Source of the DNA: Bacteroidales bacterium
GTDB lineage: Bacteria; Bacteroidota; Bacteroidia; Bacteroidales; P3
Direction: 5' to 3'
DNA length: 5,114 bases
Assembly: GCA_023227645.1 (NCBI GenBank)
Contig: JALNVJ010000114.1
Span: forward strand, 1 to 5,114
The notes below the pieces were generated by a model. That model had not been told where the DNA came from and made no database searches. It saw nothing but the letters and a program-made list of their open reading frames with translations. Both the position numbers and the translations under genes were made by a program. How positions within the stretch are numbered: position 1 is the first letter of the stretch; every line of letters starts with the position of its first letter. Below are positions 1-5,114 of this stretch, piece by piece.

Positions 1-10
1 AAATTTGCAG

Positions 11-31
11 ATTAATAGTTTTGCTATTAAT
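11..31. repeat. Perfect 8-bp inverted repeat upstream of the S46 peptidase gene
   Basis: ATTAATAG (11-18) and its exact reverse complement CTATTAAT (24-31) flank a 5-nt centre, TTTTG. A third copy of the hexamer TAATAG sits at 33-38, 20 bp after the one at 13-18. The stem has only one G:C pair and no T-run follows, so it would be a poor intrinsic terminator. It could be a protein-binding site at the promoter of the downstream gene, or a chance palindrome in AT-rich DNA. The repeat is seen directly; any function is inference. Confidence 0.55.
16..23 (+). promoter_or_regulatory. Candidate Bacteroidota -7 promoter element (TAGTTTTG)
   Basis: TAGTTTTG matches the TAnnTTTG consensus of the Bacteroidota primary sigma factor. 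It would place transcription start near position 30 and give a leader of about 45 nt before the ATG at 76. The partner -33 TTG box should lie 19-21 bp upstream, which is outside the window, so only half the promoter can be judged. The motif overlaps the first arm and the centre of the inverted repeat at 11-31. TAnnTTTG is frequent by chance in DNA this AT-rich. Confidence 0.35.
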
Positions 32-75
32 ATAATAGATTGTATAATTGAATATTAACTAAATATATAAATGCT

Positions 76-2241
76 ATGTTTAAAAAATTACTGATTGTAG
101 TTATTACATTCTCTTTGTTTTTGCCATTGGTTTTAAGGGCTGATGAAGGAATGTGGTTACCTCTCTTGCTGAAAAAGAGAGAAGCGGATATGCAAAAAAA
201 AGGAATGAAAATTTCTGCTCAAGATATTTATGATGTAAACAACTCCTCATTAAAAGATGCTGTGATGTTGTTTGGAGGAGGTTGTACTGGAGAATTTGTT
301 TCAAACGAAGGTCTTCTTTTAACCAATCATCACTGTGGCTATAGTCATATTGTACGTCAGAGTACTGTGGAAAGAGATTATTTAACCAATGGATTTTGGG
401 CATATAATAAACAAGAGGAATTGCCATGCGAGGGTTTGTCGATAACTCTTTTGGTTTATATGGAAGATGTTACAGGAAAAGTTCTTAAGGGAGTTACAAA
501 CACTCTTAGCGAAAAGGAAAGAAAAGAGATTATAAAAGAAAACACTAAAGTGGTTATTGCTGAAGCGATCAAGGATAGTCATTATAAGGCAGAAATTAAG
601 CCCTTCTACTATGGCAATCAGTATTTTCTCTATGTAAATGAAGTGTTTACCGATATAAGATTGGTTGGTGCTCCACCTTCCAATATAGGTAAATTTGGGG
701 GAGATAGTGATAATTGGATGTGGCCTCGTCATACAGGTGATTTTTCAATGTTTAGAGTTTATGCAAACAAGGATAATAAGCCAGCAGATTATTCCAAAGA
801 CAATATTCCTTTTACTCCAAAGAAATTTCTAAAGATAAACCTAAAAGGATTAAATGAAGGAGACTTTACCTTTGTTTTTGGGTACCCAGGAACAACAGAA
901 CAGTTTCTTACCTCTCATGCAGTTGATAGAATTGCTAACTATGAAGATCCTGCAAGAATAAAACTACGAAATTTAAGGTTAAATGTATATAATAATGCAA
1001 TGAACCAAAGCCCCGACCAACGTTTACGTTATGCAGCAGGAGTGGCTGGGATTGCTAATGGTTGGAAGAAATGGATGGGAGAAGTTAAGGGGCTAAAGAG
1101 AATGAATGCTGTTGAAAGAAAAAGAGATTTTGAAAATAAGTTTAACCAATGGGCGAATATTATCCCTGAGAGAAAAGATACCTATGGTGGTTTAATCAAT
1201 AATTTTGAAAAGCTGTATTTTGAGAAATCTAATCTTGAAATGTCATATATTTATTTAGTGGAAGCTGTTTTAGCTTCTGACCTAATGAAAAATGGTCGTA
1301 GTATTCTTGGACTGATTGATAAGGTAGAATCTAATAAACTAAGCAAGGATGCAATTCAAAAAGAAGCAGATAATGTTTTTGAAAAGCTAAATCTATATTT
1401 TTCTAATGATTATTCAAAGCATAAATTGGTTGATAAAACAATCTTTGTTGATGTTATGAGTATTTATTATGAAGACTTCGCACAAACAAATTCTCCATGG
1501 ATAAAAGAAAAGGTTGATAATAGTTTTAAAGGTAATGCAAGAGATTACTTTGATTATATTTATGAAAACTCTTTCCTTTCTAGTCCAGAAGCATCAAAAA
1601 AGAAATTAAAGAAATTTAAGGTAAAGAATGTTTTGTCTGACCCAGCTGTTGAATTGCTTTCAGGAATTTGGGGCTCGGTAATAGGAAAGGATATTCCGAA
1701 TTTAAACAAGATAGATTTACAGATAGATAGTCTTTATAGGTCATATGTAGTTGGAATAATGGAAATGAATTCGGGGAAAGATTTTTATCCAGATGCAAAT
1801 TTAAGTCTTAGGGTTGCTTATGGAAACATTAAGCCGTATAAACCAAGAGATGGAGTTGATTATTCCACTCACACAACAATAAAAGGTATAATGGAAAAAG
1901 AGAATCCAGATATTTACGATTATGTTGTTGAAAAGAAGCTTAAGGAATTATATAAAACAAAAGACTACGGGCGATATGCAAATTCTCAAGGTGAGGTTTC
2001 GGTTGCTTTTATTGCCTCAAACCATACAACAGGAGGCAATTCAGGTTCTCCAGTTTTAGATGCTAATGGTAATTTAGTTGGAATAAACTTTGATAGAAAC
2101 TGGGAAGGAACAATGAGTGATATTATGTATGACCCAGATCAATGTAGGAATATTTCTATTGATATTCGCTATTGCCTATTTATTATTGATAAATTTGCAG
2201 GGGCTAAAAACCTAATAGAAGAGCTTACTATTGCAGAATAG
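76..2241 (+). CDS. dpp11: S46 family dipeptidyl peptidase, DPP11 type (Asp/Glu-specific), exported
   Basis: This is a serine exopeptidase that releases N-terminal dipeptides from oligopeptides in the periplasm. The DPP11 subgroup prefers Asp or Glu at the second (P1) residue. Residues 1-22 form a signal peptide (Lys-Lys, then a hydrophobic stretch, likely cut after Ala22). The chymotrypsin-like half-domains lie at about 23-280 and 560-721, with the family's helical domain between them. The first half contains TNHHCGY with His85/His86 and WPRHTGDFS with Asp222; the second has GGNSGSP with Ser656. By analogy with chymotrypsin, the His just before Cys87 (His86) is the likelier triad member. Asn213-Trp214 and Asp673 fit the family's anchor for the substrate N-terminus. 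Arg674, 18 residues after the Ser, is the DPP11 specificity residue; DPP7 enzymes have Gly there. The 721-aa length is typical, and there is no C-terminal secretion domain. The start is the first in-frame ATG after the stop at 49-51; no clear Shine-Dalgarno is seen. The family is sure, the subtype probable. Confidence 0.95.
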   Translation: MFKKLLIVVITFSLFLPLVLRADEGMWLPLLLKKREADMQKKGMKISAQDIYDVNNSSLKDAVMLFGGGCTGEFVSNEGLLLTNHHCGYSHIVRQSTVERDYLTNGFWAYNKQEELPCEGLSITLLVYMEDVTGKVLKGVTNTLSEKERKEIIKENTKVVIAEAIKDSHYKAEIKPFYYGNQYFLYVNEVFTDIRLVGAPPSNIGKFGGDSDNWMWPRHTGDFSMFRVYANKDNKPADYSKDNIPFTPKKFLKINLKGLNEGDFTFVFGYPGTTEQFLTSHAVDRIANYEDPARIKLRNLRLNVYNNAMNQSPDQRLRYAAGVAGIANGWKKWMGEVKGLKRMNAVERKRDFENKFNQWANIIPERKDTYGGLINNFEKLYFEKSNLEMSYIYLVEAVLASDLMKNGRSILGLIDKVESNKLSKDAIQKEADNVFEKLNLYFSNDYSKHKLVDKTIFVDVMSIYYEDFAQTNSPWIKEKVDNSFKGNARDYFDYIYENSFLSSPEASKKKLKKFKVKNVLSDPAVELLSGIWGSVIGKDIPNLNKIDLQIDSLYRSYVVGIMEMNSGKDFYPDANLSLRVAYGNIKPYKPRDGVDYSTHTTIKGIMEKENPDIYDYVVEKKLKELYKTKDYGRYANSQGEVSVAFIASNHTTGGNSGSPVLDANGNLVGINFDRNWEGTMSDIMYDPDQCRNISIDIRYCLFIIDKFAGAKNLIEELTIAE

Positions 2242-2243
2242 TA

Positions 2244-2289
2244 ATTAAAAAAGGATTAAAACATATAGATTAAAAAAGGATGAAAATAT
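2244..2289 (+). repeat. Near-perfect 21-bp direct repeat spanning the dpp11-pheT gap and the pheT start codon
   Basis: Copies at 2244-2264 and 2269-2289 are 25 bp apart, start to start. The first 13 bases, ATTAAAAAAGGAT, are identical, and 19 of 21 bases match overall. The two differences are T2257 versus G2282 and C2262 versus T2287. The first makes copy 1 read ATT where copy 2 has the pheT ATG, so copy 1 looks like a degenerate duplicate of the pheT start region. The copies are not in register (25 is not a multiple of 3), so copy 1 does not extend PheT. Low complexity weakens the case, but the shared GG and its flanks are not simply poly-A. The repeat is observed; the duplication origin is inferred. 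Confidence 0.6.
2276..2279 (+). promoter_or_regulatory. AAGG directly abutting the pheT ATG, not a normally spaced ribosome binding site
   Basis: The only purine-rich Shine-Dalgarno-like bases near the pheT start, AAGG at 2276-2279, touch the ATG at 2280 with no spacer. The other copy, at 2251-2254, is 25 nt upstream. Neither has the usual 5-9 nt spacing. An A-rich unstructured leader is common in Bacteroidota, which depend little on Shine-Dalgarno pairing. The start is therefore decided by the conserved PheT N-terminus (MKISYNWLKDYV), not by this site. Confidence 0.35.
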
Positions 2290-4748
2290 CTTATAATTGG
2301 CTAAAAGATTACGTGCCAACAAACCTTAGTGTTGAAAAAGTTGCAGATTTACTTACTTTTTGTGGACTTGAAGTTGAGGATTTTGAATTGGTTGAAACAA
2401 TAAAAGGAGGGCTAAAGAACTTTTTTGTTGGGGAGGTTTTAACTTGTGAAAATCACCCAGACTCCGACCATCTTCATATAACAACTGTTGATGTTGGGGG
2501 AGAGCTTCCATTAAATATTGTTTGCGGTGCTCATAATGTTGCAAAAGGACAAAAAGTTATTGTTGCAACAATAGGGGCTAAAATTTATACTTCCGAAGAC
2601 GAATACTTTGTAATAAAAAAGTCTAAACTTAGGGGTTATGTTAGTGAGGGTATGATTTGTTCGGAAAAAGAACTGCAAATTAATGATAATCATGAAGGGA
2701 TTATGGTTATTGAAGAAGTGGTTAAGGCAGGAACCCCTGCAAAAGAATATTTAAAGATACCAGAGGATTATGTTTTTGAAATAGGGCTTACTCCAAACCG
2801 TTCCGATGCAACATCACATATTGGAGTTGGAAGAGATTTGGTTGCACTTATTCAAACCCAATTAAAGGAAGATATTTGTCTTAATTTACCAAATGTTGAT
2901 AAGTTTAAGATTGATAATGAAGAAGTAAAAATTGAAATTATTACCGATTCAAGTATTTGTCCTCGATATTCAGGAATAACAATTTCAAATATTGAAGTAA
3001 AGGACTCTCCTGAATGGTTAGCAGACCGTTTAAAGCTAATAGGATTAAGGCCAATAAATAATATTGTTGATATAACTAACTATGTATTATTTGAAATGGG
3101 TCAACCACTTCACGCTTTCGATTTTGATAAGATTGAGGATGGGAAGATTGAGGTCAAAACCCTCCCTAAGGGAACGAAATTTACTACACTTGATGTAGTT
3201 GAAAGAGAGTTGAATGGTAAAGAAATAATGATTTGTAATAAAGATATGGCAATGTGTATGGGGGGAATCTATGGAGGGATCGACTTTGGAGTTACAAAAG
3301 AAACCAAGACTATATTCCTTGAGAGTGCATATTTTAATCCTGTAGCTATTCGTAAGGCATCAAAACACCATGGCCTAAAGACTGATGCTTCTTTCCGCTA
3401 CGAAAGAGGTACAGACCCTAATATTACAATCTATGCTTTAAAGCGTGCTGCTTTATTAATAAAAGAATTAGCATCAGGAGAGATTAGTTCAAATATTGTT
3501 GATATTTATCCAAATGTAGTTAAACAAGCTGAGATAGATGTAAATTTTGAAAGGGTTTACTCTCTTATTGGAAAAAGAATTGAACCCGAAACAATCAAAA
3601 CGATTCTTAGCTCATTAAATATTACTATAATCAATGAAGATGAAAGTGGATTAAGGGTAAGCGTTCCTACTAATAAGGTGGATGTTTTAAGAGAATGTGA
3701 TATTGTTGAAGAGATATTAAGGATTTACGGATATGATAATATTGAAGTAACATCGGATGTTAAAAGTAGCTTGACTGTCCAAAAGAAACCGAATACTGAA
3801 AAAATACAAAATCTTATTTCAGATTACTTAGCATCAAATGGATTTAATGAAATAATGAATAACTCCCTAACAAAGACTTCTTATTATGAGAATAACCAAG
3901 ACTTCCCTATTGAGAAGTCGGTTAGTATTTTGAATGCTCTTAGTAAGGATTTAGGAATAATGCGACAAATTCTTCTTCTTGGAGGTTTAGAAACATTATC
4001 ATATAATATTAATCGTAAGACAAATAATATTAAGGCATTTGAGTTTGGTAATTGCTATAATAAGAATATTGATCAATTTGATAGTGAAAACATAACCAAA
4101 CGCTATAATGAAGAAAAGCATCTTCTATTATTAACAACAGGTTCTACATCAGAAGGAAGTTGGCAAAAAAGAGAGAAAGAAACAGATTTTTACTACTTGA
4201 AAAATATTGTAATGAATATTTTTCAACGTCTTAGAATAGATGCTTCAAGATTTGTTTTAAATGAATCTTCTCTTAATTATCTCCAAGGCATAGAATATAT
4301 TAATAGAGATAGTAATAAAACAATTCTTTCTTTTGGAAAATTAAACCCAAAGATTGGCAAGCAGTTTGATATCAAACAAGATGTTTTTCTTGCTGATTTT
4401 AATTGGGACTTAATTATTAAATCTCTTAATTCAAAAGATATAAAGTATGAAGAGGTTTCTAAGTTTCCAGAAGTTAAAAGAGATTTAGCTTTAGTATTAG
4501 ATATGAATACTAATTTCTCGGATATTGAGAACCTTGCTTATCAGTTGGAAAGGAAATATCTTAAAAGAAATATTTCATTATTTGATGTTTACCAAGGAGA
4601 CAAATTGCCTGAAGGGAAAAAACAATATGCCTTAAGTTTTACGCTTGAGGATAAAGAAAAAACCCTAACAGATAATCAGATTGATTCAATAATGAAAAAG
4701 CTTTTAAGGGGATTTGAAGAGAAGCTAGGTGCTAAACTAAGAGGATAA
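2280..4748 (+). CDS. pheT: Phenylalanine--tRNA ligase beta subunit
   Basis: This is the beta subunit of the cytoplasmic (alpha-beta)2 phenylalanyl-tRNA synthetase, which charges tRNA-Phe using ATP; the alpha subunit PheS holds the aminoacylation site. The domain order is complete. The N-terminal segment starts MKISYNWLKDYV. An EMAP-type OB-fold tRNA-binding domain spans about 40-155, with HPDSDHL at 59-65 and KLRGYVSEGM at 116-125. TPNRSD follows at 171-176. The B3/4 editing domain, which hydrolyses Tyr-tRNA-Phe, lies at about 215-390 with GQPLHAFD (His278), GGIYGG (328-333) and ESAYF (Glu348). The B5 domain at about 407-487 has the Mg2+-ligand pattern Asp468, Asp474, Glu477, Glu478. A catalytically inactive class II-like core runs from about 505 to 720. 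The ferredoxin-fold anticodon-binding domain is at about 728-822. The 822 aa compare with roughly 795 in E. coli. pheS is not directly upstream; 38 bp separate pheT from the peptidase gene, with no visible terminator. No leader peptide or T-box was seen. The gene is intact. Confidence 0.98.
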   Translation: MKISYNWLKDYVPTNLSVEKVADLLTFCGLEVEDFELVETIKGGLKNFFVGEVLTCENHPDSDHLHITTVDVGGELPLNIVCGAHNVAKGQKVIVATIGAKIYTSEDEYFVIKKSKLRGYVSEGMICSEKELQINDNHEGIMVIEEVVKAGTPAKEYLKIPEDYVFEIGLTPNRSDATSHIGVGRDLVALIQTQLKEDICLNLPNVDKFKIDNEEVKIEIITDSSICPRYSGITISNIEVKDSPEWLADRLKLIGLRPINNIVDITNYVLFEMGQPLHAFDFDKIEDGKIEVKTLPKGTKFTTLDVVERELNGKEIMICNKDMAMCMGGIYGGIDFGVTKETKTIFLESAYFNPVAIRKASKHHGLKTDASFRYERGTDPNITIYALKRAALLIKELASGEISSNIVDIYPNVVKQAEIDVNFERVYSLIGKRIEPETIKTILSSLNITIINEDESGLRVSVPTNKVDVLRECDIVEEILRIYGYDNIEVTSDVKSSLTVQKKPNTEKIQNLISDYLASNGFNEIMNNSLTKTSYYENNQDFPIEKSVSILNALSKDLGIMRQILLLGGLETLSYNINRKTNNIKAFEFGNCYNKNIDQFDSENITKRYNEEKHLLLLTTGSTSEGSWQKREKETDFYYLKNIVMNIFQRLRIDASRFVLNESSLNYLQGIEYINRDSNKTILSFGKLNPKIGKQFDIKQDVFLADFNWDLIIKSLNSKDIKYEEVSKFPEVKRDLALVLDMNTNFSDIENLAYQLERKYLKRNISLFDVYQGDKLPEGKKQYALSFTLEDKEKTLTDNQIDSIMKKLLRGFEEKLGAKLRG

Positions 4749-4761
4749 AACTAAGTGGTAA

Positions 4762-5114
4762 ATGGGAAAAGAAAAGTCATTAACCCAATATGATATTAAA
4801 GTGCTTCTTGCTCTTGTTAAGTCATTGCAAGGAGATAAAGTTTTCTTTAAGTATTTAGCAGAGAATGGATATATTGAACTTGCAGCTTGGTCTAATTGTG
4901 TAAGAGGTGATGTAGAGGCATTAAAATGGCTTTTCAACAATGAATACCCAACTCTTGCCGTTTTAAGTAATGCAATTGACGGAGAGAAGCATGCAGTTAG
5001 GTGGATTGAATTTACAAAAGATGAATTTTTAATTAATTTTGTAGCTGCTTGTAGAGGAGATCAAAAAAGTTCTATGTGGTTTAAGGCTAAAGGGCTTCAA
5101 GTCTTTATTTATAT
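4762..5114 (+). CDS. Hypothetical 25-residue-repeat helical solenoid protein, 3' truncated by the window
   Basis: An open frame begins at ATG 4762, immediately after an in-frame TAA (4759-4761), and runs 117 codons to the window edge without a stop. It starts 13 bp after pheT ends, on the same strand, with only a weak purine-rich AAGTGG (4753-4758) before it. No signal peptide or long membrane segment is visible. The protein opens with a charged MGKEKSLTQYDIK. A Gly-Asp/Glu pair then recurs at 24-25, 49-50, 74-75 and 99-100, an exact 25-residue period. Seven residues after each Gly is Tyr or Trp (31, 56, 81, 106), then Leu, Ile or Phe; a second hydrophobic stretch near L40, L65, L90 and F115 leads to the next Gly. 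This suggests two short helices per unit, an alpha-solenoid resembling shortened ankyrin-like repeats (GDVEALKWL). Such folds usually bind proteins, but no function can be assigned. Length and C-terminus are unknown. Confidence 0.8.
   Translation, partial: MGKEKSLTQYDIKVLLALVKSLQGDKVFFKYLAENGYIELAAWSNCVRGDVEALKWLFNNEYPTLAVLSNAIDGEKHAVRWIEFTKDEFLINFVAACRGDQKSSMWFKAKGLQVFIY
4831..5114 (+). repeat. Array of 75-bp coding units (25-residue protein repeats)
   Basis: Units begin at 4831, 4906, 4981 and 5056, each opening with a GGA or GGT glycine codon followed by GAT or GAG. The fourth unit is cut by the window edge. The encoded openings are GDKVFFKYL, GDVEALKWL, GEKHAVRWI and GDQKSSMWF. The DNA has diverged between units much more than the protein pattern, so this is an old repeat held by selection on the fold, not a fresh tandem duplication. 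The segment before the first unit (LLALVKSLQ) aligns with the second half of a unit, so the array may begin with a half repeat. Confidence 0.75.

Noticed and set aside
1..10. AAATTTGCAG at the window start, identical to 2191-2200 in the peptidase gene, suggesting a duplicated S46 gene upstream
   Set aside because: The match does not extend: frame 1 stops at 13-15 after Lys-Phe-Ala-Asp, whereas S46 proteins continue about 15 residues past this point. Ten bases in AT-rich DNA can match by chance.
11..31. Inverted repeat as an intrinsic terminator of an upstream gene
   Set aside because: The stem has a single G:C pair and no T-tract follows it, so it does not look like a working rho-independent terminator.
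71..73. ATG five bases before the chosen peptidase start
   Set aside because: It is out of frame and reaches a TGA at 92-94 after seven codons, whereas the ATG at 76 opens a proper signal peptide.
104..732. Two overlapping minus-strand open frames (104-427 and 382-732)
   Set aside because: They lie wholly opposite the well-supported S46 peptidase gene and encode Cys/Phe/Ile-rich proteins with no recognisable motif, as expected for antisense shadows in AT-rich DNA.
1616..1798. Minus-strand open frame of 60 codons
   Set aside because: It is antisense to the conserved C-terminal part of the peptidase, with no recognisable domain.
2190..2197. TAAATTTG, a TAnnTTTG match inside the peptidase 3' end that could be a pheT promoter
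   Set aside because: The nearest upstream TTG (2172-2174) is only 15 bp away instead of 19-21, and the bases are explained by conserved codons of the peptidase.
2353..2693. Two minus-strand open frames (2353-2544 and 2511-2693)
   Set aside because: They are antisense to the tRNA-binding domain of pheT and have no features of a real protein.
4737..4940. Minus-strand open frame of 67 codons across the pheT 3' end
   Set aside because: It overlaps the plus-strand repeat-protein gene, whose regular 25-residue pattern shows that the plus strand is the coding one.

Overview
This AT-rich 5.1 kb window looks like chromosomal DNA of a member of the Bacteroidota, probably a Bacteroidales-like lineage. 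Three things point there. The first gene is an S46-family dipeptidyl peptidase of the DPP11 type, a family best known from Bacteroidota. Shine-Dalgarno sequences are weak or badly placed. A TAnnTTTG element, which matches the -7 box of Bacteroidota promoters, lies upstream of the first gene. No mobile element, CRISPR array, tRNA or rRNA was recognised.

Layout, all genes on the + strand: (1) 1-75 is a short leader with a perfect 8-bp inverted repeat overlapping the promoter-like motif. (2) 76-2241 encodes a complete exported S46 peptidase (721 aa). It has a signal peptide, a His/Asp/Ser triad and the Arg that marks Asp/Glu-specific DPP11 enzymes. (3) 2242-2279 is a 38-bp gap with no visible terminator. 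It contains a near-perfect 21-bp direct repeat whose second copy carries the pheT start codon. (4) 2280-4748 is a complete pheT (822 aa), the beta subunit of phenylalanyl-tRNA synthetase, with the full domain order. (5) From 4762 to the window edge is an unlisted, 3'-truncated gene for a small helical repeat protein. Its Gly-Asp/Glu motif recurs at an exact 25-residue period (residues 24, 49, 74, 99).

The same orientation, short gaps (38 and 13 bp) and lack of visible terminators allow co-transcription of all three genes, but no shared pathway is evident. DPP11 cuts acidic dipeptides from peptides in the periplasm for amino-acid catabolism, PheT is core translation machinery, and the repeat protein has no assignable function. 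The least explained element is the 25-residue repeat protein next to pheT. The dpp11 and pheT calls are conventional and strong.
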